Position numbers and translations under genes: made by a program. From Paraburkholderia agricolaris (GTDB lineage: Bacteria > Pseudomonadota > Gammaproteobacteria > Burkholderiales > Burkholderiaceae), in NCBI RefSeq assembly GCF_009455635.1, contig NZ_QPER01000002.1, positions 3,410,001-3,474,000 on the forward strand: 64,000 bases of DNA. The letters run 5' to 3'. A model generated the notes under the pieces. That model searched no databases and was not told the DNA's origin. It saw only the letters and a list, made by a program, of their open reading frames with translations. Positions 35,864 through 45,786 of this stretch are shown here, in pieces (the first letter of the stretch is position 1; each line of letters opens with the position of its first letter).

Positions 35864-36529
35864 CTACTTGTCGACTATTTCCTTGAACCAGTTCCGATGA
35901 TGCTTTCTCGCCCACCCGTAGGTCACGGTACCGCGTGTCATCGCACCGATCGAACCCTTGACCCACAAGGCCGCGTAAATATGCACGACGATACCGACAA
36001 TCAGCACGAACGCTGCCGCGGCATGAACCAATGCCGCGAGGCGGACAATCTCGATCGGGAAGTAGAACGAGAAATAGCGCCGCCAGATCACGATGCCGCT
36101 CGCCAGCAACAGGAGCAGGCAAACTACCATAGTGAAAAATAGCAGCTTTTGACCGGCGTTGTACTTCCCAATCGCGGGGAGCTTGTCCTCGCGATTGTTC
36201 AGTACGTCGTCGATCTGCCTCATCCACTGAATGTCGGCGCGGTCGAGAAGGTTGTGATGCCAGAAGCGCAACGCAAGAATCAGAAACGACAGGAACATCA
36301 CGCAGCCAACAAACGGATGCAGAATCCGCGTCCATTGCCCCCCGCCGAAGATTGCGTACAGCCACGACATCGCCGGATGGAACATGGCGAGTCCGGACAG
36401 CGCCAGCAGCACGAACGTGATCGCCGTGATCCAGTGATTCGTCCGCTCGTTCGGCGTGTAGCGCTCGATCAGACTGTTGCCCCTCGCGTCTTTCAGCACA
36501 ACGTGCCGATGGTTGTCAGCGTGCTTCAT
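35864..36529 (-). CDS. fdhC: Formate dehydrogenase gamma subunit, cytochrome b556
   Basis: The membrane anchor that passes electrons from FdhB to quinone through two b hemes. With the ATG at 36,529 the protein has 221 residues and four membrane helices ([75 protein letters not shown]). Heme-ligand histidines lie in [23 protein letters not shown] and [30 protein letters not shown] is the typical C-terminal loop. The start overlaps fdhB by 14 bases; an ATG 39 bases earlier would overlap it more. Confidence 0.93.
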   Translation of the reverse strand: MKHADNHRHVVLKDARGNSLIERYTPNERTNHWITAITFVLLALSGLAMFHPAMSWLYAIFGGGQWTRILHPFVGCVMFLSFLILALRFWHHNLLDRADIQWMRQIDDVLNNREDKLPAIGKYNAGQKLLFFTMVVCLLLLLASGIVIWRRYFSFYFPIEIVRLAALVHAAAAFVLIVGIVVHIYAALWVKGSIGAMTRGTVTYGWARKHHRNWFKEIVDK

Positions 36530-37448
36530 CGGATGCCTCCCGCGAACGGCGTGCTTCGTCGGCTTCATGCTGTGCTTCGGCTTCGTCCGCCTCCGTCACC
36601 TCGTTCGGACCAACCCGCGTGTAGTGAAAGAAACCGGCCACGGCCGCGAACGCGATACCTGCCAGCGCCAACGGTTTCGCCAACCCCTTCCACAGATAAA
36701 CCATCGCGCTGATCTTTGGATTCTGCGGCAAGCCATGGTACAGCGTGGGCTTGTCGGCATGATGCAGCACGTACATCACATGCGTGCCGCCCACGCCGGC
36801 AGGATCATACAAACCAGCGTTCTGGAAGCCGCGATCCTTCAGATCTTCGATCCGGTCCGCCGCCTGCTGCTTCATGTCCTCCTTGGTGCCGAACATGATC
36901 GCGCCGGTCGGACAGGTCTTCACGCACGCAGGCTCCTGCCCCACGGCCACGCGGTCCGAACATAGCGTGCACTTGTAGGCGCGGTTGTCCTTCTTCGAAA
37001 TGCGCGGCACGTTGAACGGGCAACCGGTGATGCAGTAGCCGCAGCCAATGCAGTTCTCCTCGTGAAAGTCCACGATGCCGTTCGTGTACTGCACGATCGC
37101 GCCCGGCGAAGGACATGCCTTCAGGCAGCCCGGATCCTCGCAGTGCATGCAGCCGTCCTTACGGATCAGCCACTCGAGATCGCCCTCGGTGTTCTCGTAC
37201 TCCGAAAACCGCATGACGGTCCACGAATGCTCCGTCAGATCGCGCGGGTTGTCGTAGATGCCGGTTGTCGTGCCGATCTCGTCGCGCAGATCGTTCCACT
37301 CCATACAGGCGGTCTGGCACGCCTTGCAGCCGATGCATTTCGACACATCGATAAGCTTGGCGACCGTGCCCGTCACCGGCTCGCGCACTTGCGGTTCGGG
37401 CAAGGTCGTGGCCGAGAGGCGTTTGATATCCAGTGATTGCAGTGCCAT
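36516..37448 (-). CDS. fdhB: Formate dehydrogenase beta subunit, four-cluster ferredoxin
   Basis: A 310-residue iron-sulfur subunit that links FdhA to the cytochrome. Four [4Fe-4S] motifs are visible: [11 protein letters not shown] near residue 38, [14 protein letters not shown] near 100, [13 protein letters not shown] near 133, and [21 protein letters not shown] near 160. A single membrane helix follows at about 250-275 ([20 protein letters not shown]). The acidic C-terminal tail ([17 protein letters not shown]) is longer than in E. coli FdnH. It starts ten bases after the fdhA stop. Confidence 0.95.
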   Translation of the reverse strand: MALQSLDIKRLSATTLPEPQVREPVTGTVAKLIDVSKCIGCKACQTACMEWNDLRDEIGTTTGIYDNPRDLTEHSWTVMRFSEYENTEGDLEWLIRKDGCMHCEDPGCLKACPSPGAIVQYTNGIVDFHEENCIGCGYCITGCPFNVPRISKKDNRAYKCTLCSDRVAVGQEPACVKTCPTGAIMFGTKEDMKQQAADRIEDLKDRGFQNAGLYDPAGVGGTHVMYVLHHADKPTLYHGLPQNPKISAMVYLWKGLAKPLALAGIAFAAVAGFFHYTRVGPNEVTEADEAEAQHEADEARRSREASDEAR

Positions 37449-37457
37449 CTCTTTTCC

Positions 37458-40400
37458 TTATGCCTTTTCGACCTTGACGAGGAACGACTTGAATTCCGGT
37501 GTTTGCGAATTCCCGTCGCCCACGGAGGGCGTCAGCGTATTGACGAGATAGCCCGGTTTCGCGAGCCCCTTGAAACCCCAATGCAGCGGCAACCCGACCG
37601 TCTGGACTTTTTTCCCTTCGATCATCAGCGGTTTGATCCGCTTGGTGACGAGCGCCACGGCAATCATGTATCCGCGATTGGACGACACCTTCACGCGGTC
37701 CCCCGCGACCACGCCCACTTCTTTCGCCAGATCCTCGCCGATCTCCACGAACTGTTGCGGCTGCACGATCGCGTTCAAACGCGCGTGCTTGGTCCAGTAG
37801 TGGAAATGTTCGGTCAGCCGATAGGTGGTCGCCGTATGCGGGAAATTCTCATGTGTGCCGAATGCGGCCCGATCGTCCGGGAACACGCGCGCCGCCGGAT
37901 TGCTGACAACCGCCTTGTTGTCCGGATGCAGCGGGTTGTAACCAAGCGGCGTTTCAAACGGTTCGTAGTGCTCGGGGAATGGGCCTTCCACCAGTCCATC
38001 ACGCGCGAAGAAGCGCGCCACGCCCTCCGGATTCATGATGAACGGATTCATGCCGTTTTCAGGCGGTTCGTCGACCTTGAAGTCAGGGATATCCGCACCG
38101 CTCCACGTCTTGCCGTTCCACGCAATCAGCTTGCGCGTGGGGTCGAACGGCTTGCCGCTGACGTCGCACGAGGCGCGGTTGTACAGAATCCGCCGGTTCG
38201 CGGGCCACGCCCACGCCCAGTTCAGCGTATTGCCGATACCGGTTGGGTCGGAGTTGTCGCGGCGGCCCATCTGGTTGCCCGCCTGGGTCCACGCGCCGCA
38301 GAAAATCCAGCAACCGCTGGCCGTGCTGCCGTCGTCCCGAAGCTGCGCGAAGCCCGCCAGCTGCTCGCCCTTTCTTGCGAGCACCTTGGTTTTGTCGGCG
38401 GGATCGGTCACGTCGGCCAGTGCCTTGCCATTGAATTCCATGGCGATTTCTTCAGGCGTCGGGCTTTCAGGATTTGCATACGGCCAACTCATGTTGAGAA
38501 TCGGATCGGGATATTTGCCGCCCTTCTCCTGATAAGCCTTACGCATGCGCAGCCAGAGCCCGGACATGATCTCCAGATCGCTCTTCGCTTCACCGGGGCC
38601 ATCCGCGCCCTGCCAGTGCCACTGCAACACGCGGCTGGAGCTGACCAGCGAACCACGCTCTTCCGCGAAACACGTGGTCGGCAAGCGGAAAACTTCCGTT
38701 TGAATCGAAGCAGGATCGACGTCGTTGAACTCGCCGAAGTTCTTCCAGAACTCGGAGGTTTCAGTGGCGAGCGGATCCATGATGACGAGCCACTTCAGCC
38801 TGGCCAGACTCGCGCCGATCTTCGCCTTGTTCGGCGCCGCGGCAAGCGGGTTGAAGCCCTGCGCGATGTAGCCGGTCATCTTGCCTTGATTCATCAGCTC
38901 GAAGACCTGCAGCATGTCGTATGACTTATCGAGCTTCGGCAGATACTCGTAGCCGAAGTTGTTCGCGGCGGTCGCGTTATCGCCCCACCACGACTTCATG
39001 AAGCTGACGTGGAAGGCGCGATAGTTGCGCCAGTAGCTGAGCTGGTTCGGCCGCAACGGCTGGGTTGCACGCTTGGCGATGTAGGCGTCGAAGTCCTGTT
39101 CGGCTTCCATCGGCAAGGTCATATAGCCCGGCAGCAGGTTCGACATCAGGCCGAGGTCGGTCAAGCCCTGGATGTTCGAGTGGCCGCGCAGCGCATTCAT
39201 GCCGCCGCCGGCAATGCCGATGTTGCCCAGCAGCAATTGCACCATCGCACCGGTGCGGATGATCTGCGAGCCGACCGAATGATGGGTCCAGCCGAGCGCA
39301 TACAGGATCGTGCCGGCGCGCCCAGGGACGGCCGTCGACGCCAGCATCTCGCATACCTTAAGGAATTTCTCCTTCGGCGTGCCGCAGATTTTTTCGACCT
39401 GCTCGGGCGTATAGCGCGAGTAGTGCTGCTTCATCAGCTGATAGACGCAGCGCGGGTCCTGCAGCGTCGGATCGACCTTGGCGAAGCCGTCGGCGCCGCG
39501 CTCGTAGTCCCACGAACTCTTGTCGTAGTTGCGCTTGTCCGCGTCGTAGCCGGAATACAGACCGTCGGTAAACGAAAAGTCCTCACGAACGATGAACGGC
39601 ATGTCCGTGTAGTTCTTGACGTACTCGTGCTGAATCTTGTCGTTGGTGAGCAAATAGTTGATCACCCCGCCCAGGAACACGATGTCCGAGCCGGTCCGGA
39701 TCTGCGCGTAATAATCCGCAACCGATGCCGTCCGCGTAAAGCGCGGATCGACCACGATCAATCTCGCCTTGCGGTGCGCCTTCGCCTCCGTGACCCACTT
39801 GAAACCGCACGGGTGCGCCTCGGCTGCATTACCGCCCATTACCAGAATCACGTCCGCGTTCTTGATGTCGACCCAATGGTTCGTCATCGCTCCACGGCCA
39901 AACGTCGGGGCAAGACCTGCCACCGTCGGGCCATGTCAGACACGCGCCTGATTATCGAATGCGAGCATGCCAAGACTGCGGACAGTCTTGTGCGTCAAAT
40001 ACCCTACTTCATTGCTGCCGGCCGATGCAGCGAGCATGCCGGTGGTCAGCCAGCGGTTGACCTTCTTGCCGTCTTCCGTCGTCTCGACGAAGTTGGCATC
40101 ACGGTCTTCCTTCATCAACGCGGCAATGCGATCGAGCGCGTCGTCCCACGAAATCCGCTTCCATTCATTCGATCCCGCCGCACGGTACTCCGGATACTTC
40201 AGGCGGCTCGGACTGTGAATGAAGTCGATCAGGCTCGCGCCCTTCGGGCACAAGGTGCCGCGATTAACCGGATGATCGGGATCGCCTTCGATGTGGATGA
40301 TGCTGGACTTTGCATTCTTGGCGTTGTCGCCCAGTCCGTACATCAGGATGCCGCAGCCCACCGAGCAGTACGGGCAGGTGTTGCGGGTTTCAGTTGTGCG

Positions 40401-40526
40401 CAACAGTTTGTACTGACGGACTTCGGCTAGCGCCGGTGCCGGAGAAAAGCCCATGAGGGCCAAACTTGATCCGGCGAGCGTGGTAGCGGAGACCTTCAGA
40501 AACTGTCGCCGGGACATGTGGGTCAT
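37458..40526 (-). CDS. fdhA: Formate dehydrogenase alpha subunit, selenoprotein with Sec197
   Basis: The catalytic Mo/W-bisMGD subunit oxidises formate in the periplasm. Read through the in-frame TGA at 39,936-39,938, it is one 1,022-residue protein, close to E. coli FdnG (1,015), with selenocysteine as residue 197 in the family motif V-U-HGPTVAGLAPTFG. The Tat signal is SRRQFLKVSA (residues 5-14). The [4Fe-4S] cysteines are C51, C54, C58 and C93 (CPYCSVGCG, LCPKG). A SECIS-like hairpin follows the TGA. Programs that ignore Sec would split it at this codon. Together with fdhB and fdhC it forms an FdnGHI-type respiratory complex. Confidence 0.97.
39895..39938 (-). promoter_or_regulatory. Sec codon and bacterial SECIS hairpin of fdhA
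   Basis: The TGA (39,936-39,938) is followed 14 bases later by GGCAGGTCTTGCC (39,921-39,909), a four-base-pair stem with a GGTCT loop. Apical GGUCU is the SelB-recognised feature of the E. coli fdhF and fdnG elements. The spacing fits the known requirement of about 11-14 bases. Confidence 0.85.
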
Positions 40527-40556
40527 GTAATGGCCTCGGCTCTTTTTAGGATACTA

Positions 40557-40590
40557 ATAACGATTATAGAGGCCGATATGAAGTCCTGCA
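40557..40590 (-). promoter_or_regulatory. Candidate fdh operon promoter
   Basis: A perfect TATAAT stands at 40,568-40,563 (leftward), about 40 bases before the fdhA ATG. The -35 region has no clear TTGACA, so an activator may be needed. The spacer is shared with the divergent selD gene. Confidence 0.4.
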
Positions 40591-40744
40591 GCCAGACCGC
40601 ACATCTAATTAGCATTGTTAAATATGAAGTGTGACAGCCGGTTTTCGCCGAGCCATGCAACGCCTCGGTCCTGCCCATTGTTCTGCGCCTCGTACGAACA
40701 ACCGCCATAATGCGATCATCCGAAGCCCGAAATCCGCACCGCAT

Positions 40745-41809
40745 ATGACCGACACCGCCCCCACCGCCAACCCTTCGCCCCGCCTGACCAGCCTGTCGCA
40801 CGGCGGCGGCTGCGGTTGCAAGATCGCCCCTGGCCTGCTCGCCGATCTGCTCAAGCGCAGCGCGCCGCTGCCGTTCTTTCCCGACCTGCTGGTCGGCAAC
40901 GATACCGCCGACGACGCCGCCGTCTACCGGCTCAACGACGAGCAGGCGATCGTCGCCACCACCGACTTCTTCATGCCGATCGTCGACGATCCGTTCGACT
41001 TCGGCCGGATCGCCGCCACCAATGCGCTGTCGGACGTCTACGCGATGGGCGGCAAGCCGATCATGGCGCTGGCGATCGTCGGCATGCCGATCAACGTGCT
41101 GCCGCACGAGGTGATCGCGGCGGTGCTGAAGGGCGGCGAGTCGGTCTGCGCGGAAGCCGGCATTCCCCTCGCCGGCGGCCATTCGATTGACTCGGTGGAG
41201 CCGATTTATGGCCTGGTCGCGATCGGCGTGGTCGATCCGCGGCGTGTCAAACGCAATGTCGGCGCGCGGCCAGGCGACGTGCTGATCCTCGGCAAGCCGC
41301 TGGGCGTGGGTGTGCTGTCGGCGGCATTGAAAAAAGACCGGCTCGATTCAAACGGTTATGCCGCGATGATCGCGGCCACAACCAAACTCAACCGGCCGGG
41401 CGCGGCACTATCCGCGCTCGACGGCGTGCATGCACTCACGGACATCACCGGTTTTGGCTTGCTGGGCCATACGCTGGAATTGGCCCGCGGTTCGAATCTG
41501 ACTGCCCGCGTGCGCTATGCGGATTTGCCTTGGTTGCCGGACGTGGTCGACTTTGCTGAAGCCGGCATTTTTACCGGCGCTTCGGGACGCAACTGGGACG
41601 CATACGGTAAAGACATCGTGTTGCCGGCCTCACTGCCGTCGACGGCCCGCACCCTGCTCACCGATCCGCAAACCTCGGGCGGCTTGCTGGTTTCGTGCGC
41701 ACCGGACGCGGTCGACGAGGTGCTCGCCCTGTTCCGCGCCGACGGTTTCGCCGACGCGCGCGTGATCGGCGACATGGTCAGCGGAGAAGGGCGAGTCGAA
41801 GTGCTCTAA
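40745..41809 (+). CDS. selD: Selenophosphate synthetase SelD
   Basis: SelD makes selenophosphate from selenide and ATP for both Sec-tRNA formation and selenouridine synthesis. The 354-residue protein has the catalytic pair C23 and K26 in HGGGCGCKIAPG (equal to C17 and K20 of E. coli), so this is a Cys form and not a selenoprotein. ATP-binding marks include DDAAVYRL, TTDFFMPIVDDPFDFGRIAATNALSDVYAMGG and DITGFGLLGH. The ATG at 40,745 gives the family N-terminus. It is divergent from fdhA. Confidence 0.97.
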   Translation: MTDTAPTANPSPRLTSLSHGGGCGCKIAPGLLADLLKRSAPLPFFPDLLVGNDTADDAAVYRLNDEQAIVATTDFFMPIVDDPFDFGRIAATNALSDVYAMGGKPIMALAIVGMPINVLPHEVIAAVLKGGESVCAEAGIPLAGGHSIDSVEPIYGLVAIGVVDPRRVKRNVGARPGDVLILGKPLGVGVLSAALKKDRLDSNGYAAMIAATTKLNRPGAALSALDGVHALTDITGFGLLGHTLELARGSNLTARVRYADLPWLPDVVDFAEAGIFTGASGRNWDAYGKDIVLPASLPSTARTLLTDPQTSGGLLVSCAPDAVDEVLALFRADGFADARVIGDMVSGEGRVEVL

Positions 41810-41938
41810 GGAGCAGGCCGGCTAACGGACGAGCTGAACCTCAGCGCCCGAAGGCCCGGCTGGGCGGCCCGCCAGCCCGCATTCACGGCGCATGCGATAA
41901 TTTCGCTTCTCCAGCCGGTCTGTTTCGCCCGTAACCCC

Positions 41939-43006
41939 TTGAAAAACCTACTCGTCAGCCTCGATCAAGCCGGTGATTTCGATGAAATCATCGACGTGCG
42001 CACGCCTCTCGAATTCGCCGAAGATCACATTCCCGGCGCGCTGAATGCGCCTGTGCTGAGCAACGAAGAGCGTGTCCTGGTCGGCACGACCTACAAGCAG
42101 GTTTCGCCGTTCGAAGGCACGCGGATCGGCGCGGCGCTGGTGGCGCGCAACATCGCGCACCATCTGGAAACGACGTTTGCCGACCGGCCGCGCAACTGGC
42201 GGCCGCTGATCTACTGCTGGCGCGGCGGAAAGCGCTCGGGTTCGGTCACGACGCTCTTCAATATGATCGGCTGGCCGGCTCGCCAACTGGACGGCGGTTA
42301 TAAAACCTACCGGCGCGCGACGCTGGACACGCTCGACGCGTTGCCGAAACAGTTCAGGTATATCGCACTGGTCGGCCCGACGGGCAGCGGCAAGACGCGT
42401 CTGCTCGAAGCGCTGCATCAGGCGGGCGCGCAAACGCTGGACCTCGAAGCATTGGCGGCGCATCGCGGCTCGCTGCTGGGCGCATGGGCGGGTGTCGCAC
42501 AGCCGTCGCAAAAGCGCTTCGACACGTTGCTGGTGTGCGCCCTGCGCGGCTTCGATCCCAAGCGGCCGGTTTTCGTCGAAGCGGAGAGCCGGCGGATCGG
42601 TTCGATTATGCTGCCGCTCGCGCTGCTCGACACGTTTCACCAGGCCGCCTGCGTCGACGTGCTGTCGAGCCACGAAGACCGCGCGGCGTTCCTGCTGCAC
42701 GACTATGCGCATCTGTTCGACGACCCCGAAGCATTGAAAGCGCAACTGCAGAAGATGATCGGTTTGCATAGCCGCGAACGTGTCATGGGCTGGCAACGGC
42801 TCGTCGACGAAAATGGCCGCGTGGAGCTTGCTCGCGAGTTGATCGAACGGCACTACGATCCGGCCTACGCGCGCAGCAGCCATCAACATTTCGTCTGCCT
42901 GCCGGACGCGCTGCCAATTCATTTCCGGCCCAATGATGCCGATGTCGTTGAACAGGCCAAAGCACTGCTTGCGCAACTCGATCACAGCGCGCTCGCTGTG
43001 AGCTGA
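41939..43006 (+). CDS. mnmH: tRNA 2-selenouridine synthase MnmH (SelU)
   Basis: MnmH swaps sulfur for selenium at U34 of certain tRNAs using selenophosphate. The 355-residue protein has an N-terminal rhodanese domain with active Cys93 (LIYCWRGGKRSGS) and a C-terminal P-loop domain (LVGPTGSGKTRLLEAL, about residues 145-160). Start is TTG at 41,939, the only start that gives the family N-terminus MKNLLVSL after the codon is read as Met. It follows selD by 129 bases and probably shares its transcript. Confidence 0.94.
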   Translation: MKNLLVSLDQAGDFDEIIDVRTPLEFAEDHIPGALNAPVLSNEERVLVGTTYKQVSPFEGTRIGAALVARNIAHHLETTFADRPRNWRPLIYCWRGGKRSGSVTTLFNMIGWPARQLDGGYKTYRRATLDTLDALPKQFRYIALVGPTGSGKTRLLEALHQAGAQTLDLEALAAHRGSLLGAWAGVAQPSQKRFDTLLVCALRGFDPKRPVFVEAESRRIGSIMLPLALLDTFHQAACVDVLSSHEDRAAFLLHDYAHLFDDPEALKAQLQKMIGLHSRERVMGWQRLVDENGRVELARELIERHYDPAYARSSHQHFVCLPDALPIHFRPNDADVVEQAKALLAQLDHSALAVS

Positions 43007-43032
43007 TCAAAAAAACTAACGCTAAGACCATC

Positions 43033-44088
43033 ATGCAATCAACCCTTCGACAGCCCCGCGTCGCCCTTGGCTGGATCGTGTTTCTGCTGATCGCCGTCGT
43101 CGGCCTCTTCTACGTGAAGTGGTTCCCGTACTACAACCGCGCCTTCGTTGCCGCGAGCCAGCACTCCATCGGCAAGTCGATCCTGATGGGCACGTCCTCG
43201 AGCGCCCCGGCGGCATCGTGGCAGGCGGCCATCGATTACGCGCTGGCCTACGGTAAGGCGATCTGGCAAGCCATGGTGCTTGGCCTTCTGCTGGGCTCGG
43301 CGGTGCAGGCGCTGATTCCGCCGCAGTGGGTCGCGCGTGCGCTCGGCCGGACCGACTTCAGCAGCGTGGTGAAGGGTGGCCTGATGTCGTTGCCGGGCAT
43401 GATGTGCACGTGCTGCGCGGCGCCGGTCGTGGCCGGTTTGCGCGCCCGCCAGGCGGCGCCGGGCGCGGCGATCGCGTTCTGGCTCGGTAACACCGCTCTC
43501 AACCCGGCCACGCTGATCTTCATGGGTTTCGTGCTCGGCTGGCAATGGATGGGCTTGCGGCTCGCCCTGGGCCTCGTGACGGTGTTCGGGCTCGGCTATC
43601 TGGTGAACCGGATGGTGACGCCGAAAGAAGCCGAAGCCTCGCGCGAAGCGATGGCGCAACTCGTCACCACCGACAATCCGGGCACCGCGTTCACACGCTG
43701 GGTGAAAATCCTCGGCACCATGACGCTGCGGCTGATTCCTGAATACATCGTGCTGGTGCTGATTCTCGGCGCGGCGCGGGCATGGCTGTTTCCGCACATT
43801 GGACCTGGCATCGACAACAGCCTGCTGTGGATCGTCGCTTTGTCGATTGCCGGCACCTTGTTCGTGATCCCGACCGCGGGCGAAGTGCCGATCATCCAGG
43901 CCATGCTGTCGTTCGGCATGGCCGCCGGCCCGGCCGGCGCGTTGCTGATGACGTTGCCGCTGATCAGCGTGCCGTCCATGGCGATGCTCGGCCGCTCATT
44001 TCCGAAGCGCGTGCTGACGGTGGTCGCACTCGCGGTTGTGGTTTGCGGAGTGGTCAGCGGCTTGCTGGCTATCGCATTGGGGTTTTAA
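43033..44088 (+). CDS. YraQ/ArsP-like permease downstream of mnmH
   Basis: A 351-residue membrane protein with about eight to ten hydrophobic segments and the DUF318 permease mark LMSLPGMMCTCCAAPVVAGL, followed by GNTALNPATLIFMGFVLGWQW. A second matching block (IPTAGEVPIIQAMLSFGM) lies in the C-terminal half. Family members include ArsP, which exports organoarsenicals. Here it stands 26 bases after mnmH, which suggests a role in selenium or arsenic compound movement; that is inference. The Cys pair in TCCAAP may bind the substrate. Confidence 0.85.
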   Translation: MQSTLRQPRVALGWIVFLLIAVVGLFYVKWFPYYNRAFVAASQHSIGKSILMGTSSSAPAASWQAAIDYALAYGKAIWQAMVLGLLLGSAVQALIPPQWVARALGRTDFSSVVKGGLMSLPGMMCTCCAAPVVAGLRARQAAPGAAIAFWLGNTALNPATLIFMGFVLGWQWMGLRLALGLVTVFGLGYLVNRMVTPKEAEASREAMAQLVTTDNPGTAFTRWVKILGTMTLRLIPEYIVLVLILGAARAWLFPHIGPGIDNSLLWIVALSIAGTLFVIPTAGEVPIIQAMLSFGMAAGPAGALLMTLPLISVPSMAMLGRSFPKRVLTVVALAVVVCGVVSGLLAIALGF

Positions 44089-44091
44089 GGC

Positions 44092-44226
44092 ATGAAACGC
44101 ATTGCAGCATTCGCCGCGACGAGCTGGTCAGCCGCGGCCCTTCTTTACTTCGGACAGCATTCGGTAGCGCTGATCGTGGTCAGCGGGGTGGTCGCGCTGG
44201 CCGGCTTCGATCTGTTCCGGCCGTAA
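44092..44226 (+). CDS. 44-residue membrane miniprotein
   Basis: A short gene starting three bases after the permease stop, with GGTTTTAAGG before its ATG. The 44-residue product is mostly hydrophobic: a first stretch at residues 5-20 (AAFAATSWSAAALLYF) and a second at 24-39 (VALIVVSGVVALAGFD), ending in LFRP. Size, gap and hydrophobicity suggest a small partner of the permease. No known family is recognised. Confidence 0.6.
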   Translation: MKRIAAFAATSWSAAALLYFGQHSVALIVVSGVVALAGFDLFRP

Positions 44227-44282
44227 AGCGCGATACGTTCGTGTGGCCAGCCGGATTCTTCGGCGCCGCGCCGACACGCAAC

Positions 44283-45593
44283 CTACGTTGAACGAATCGC
44301 CGCCGACTCGAGCACCATCCTGCGCCGCGCACCGATCAGCGCGGCGAGCGCGGTGCCAATCCCCAACGCGAACAGGCACGCCGTAGGCACCAGCATCGGC
44401 GCGACCTGACTGTGCGCCACCTTGCCGACGTAAGGCATCAGATTCTGTCCGGCAAAGCCGCCCAGATTGCCGATCGCGTTGATCGCCGCCACGCTCGCCG
44501 CGGCTCTTGCGCCAGAAAAGAAGCGCGGGGGCAACGACCAGAAACATGGATAGAGCAACGGAATGCACGCCCCGCCCAGACATAGCGCGGCAAAGCGCAA
44601 CGACGCGGTCGGCAACACGAGGCTCGACGCGAAGCAAACAACGCCGATGCCGGCCACCCCGCTCATCGCCTTCAGCACGACGCGCTCACGTTTGAGCTTA
44701 CCGGGCAGCCACAGCAGAAGCAGTGTCGCGAGCGCCCACGGAATCATGTTCAACACACCGTTAAGCGACGACGATACGCCATCGCTTTTCAGCAGCGTCG
44801 GCATCCAGTAAGTCACGCCGTACAACGACGTCGACATCAACATGTATGTCAGCGCGAACATGAGAACCTTCGGATCGAGCAGCGCACCCCAAGGCCGGCT
44901 CGATTTGGCGTCCTCCGACGCTTCCCGCTTCAGCGCGGCGACGACGACATCCTTCTCCTGCTGCGAGAGAAACGGCGCGTCCTGCACTGAATTCGGCAAG
45001 AACTTGAGCGCGACAAACGCAATCAGAATGGCGGGAATACCGGTGGCGATAAACACCCACTGCCAACCCGCAAAGCCCCATGTACCGCCCAACGTCAGCA
45101 GAAGACCGCCCACCAGCGAGCCCAGCATGTTGGCGAGCGAACTGCCCAGCGTGAAGAAGCCCAGCACTTTGGTGCGATAGCTTTGTGGGAACCACTGCGT
45201 CAGGTAGTAGATGACGCCGGGATAAAAACCGGCTTCGGCCACACCCAGTGCGAAGCGAAACGAATAGAAGACGGGCAGCGAACGCGCGAATGCCATCAGT
45301 ACCGTGACCACGCCCCAGGTCATCATGATGCGGGCGAGCCAGGTCCGCGCGCCGAAACGATGCAGCGCCAGCGTGCTGGGCACCTCGAAAATGAGGTAGC
45401 CGATGAAGAAAAGCGAAGCCCCCAGCCCGTATGAAGCTTCCGTCATGCCAAGGGCATGCACCATCTCCAGCTTGGCGAAACCGACGTTCTGGCGGTCGAT
45501 AAACGAAATCAGAAACATGACGATCAGCAGCGGCATCAGCCGCCACGCCATCTTCTTCATTACCTGCTGCTCAAATCCTGCCTGCGTAGACAT
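44283..45593 (-). CDS. MFS transporter, anion:cation symporter family
   Basis: A 436-residue permease with twelve segments and the ACS-family N-terminus LMPLLIVMFLISFIDRQNVGFAKLEM. The motif LGVAEAGFYPGVIYYLTQWFP (helix 4 region) is typical of tartrate/galactonate-type ACS carriers. A GntR-type operator-like site (45,688-45,711) lies 95 bases upstream of its start, so it probably belongs to the regulon of the GntR protein next door. It converges with the 44-residue gene. Confidence 0.88.
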   Translation of the reverse strand: MSTQAGFEQQVMKKMAWRLMPLLIVMFLISFIDRQNVGFAKLEMVHALGMTEASYGLGASLFFIGYLIFEVPSTLALHRFGARTWLARIMMTWGVVTVLMAFARSLPVFYSFRFALGVAEAGFYPGVIYYLTQWFPQSYRTKVLGFFTLGSSLANMLGSLVGGLLLTLGGTWGFAGWQWVFIATGIPAILIAFVALKFLPNSVQDAPFLSQQEKDVVVAALKREASEDAKSSRPWGALLDPKVLMFALTYMLMSTSLYGVTYWMPTLLKSDGVSSSLNGVLNMIPWALATLLLLWLPGKLKRERVVLKAMSGVAGIGVVCFASSLVLPTASLRFAALCLGGACIPLLYPCFWSLPPRFFSGARAAASVAAINAIGNLGGFAGQNLMPYVGKVAHSQVAPMLVPTACLFALGIGTALAALIGARRRMVLESAAIRST

Positions 45594-45687
45594 GTCCGCT
45601 CCGATTTTCTCGCCGGCCGCCGTCGACGCTCGTCAGGCGGCAGGTCAGCCGCTACGTCTAGGGAAAGTGAGGGAACGGCCAGATATG

Positions 45688-45711
45688 ATGTAGTCATATA
45701 TATGTTTATAT
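45688..45711. promoter_or_regulatory. Second GntR-type operator (half degenerate)
   Basis: ATGTAGTCATAT matches the left half of the perfect palindrome at 46,636-46,667, while the right half ATATGTTTATAT is diverged at three of twelve positions. Position upstream of the leftward MFS gene suggests the same regulator controls it. Confidence 0.6.
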
Positions 45712-45786
45712 GAACCGGCCTCGAGCGCCATGGGGTGATACCCCAATAGGCGCATACGGTCTGCGAGATTCCAGCGGGTCGCTGGC

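Noticed and set aside
37458..39923. Separate short fdhA gene beginning after the TGA, with 39,936-40,526 as another gene
   Set aside because: The two frames are in phase across a TGA at the known Sec position, followed by a SECIS hairpin; all Sec machinery is present.
39009..40430. 473-residue rightward frame opposite fdhA
   Set aside because: Arg- and Ala-rich shadow ORF; fdhA is certain.
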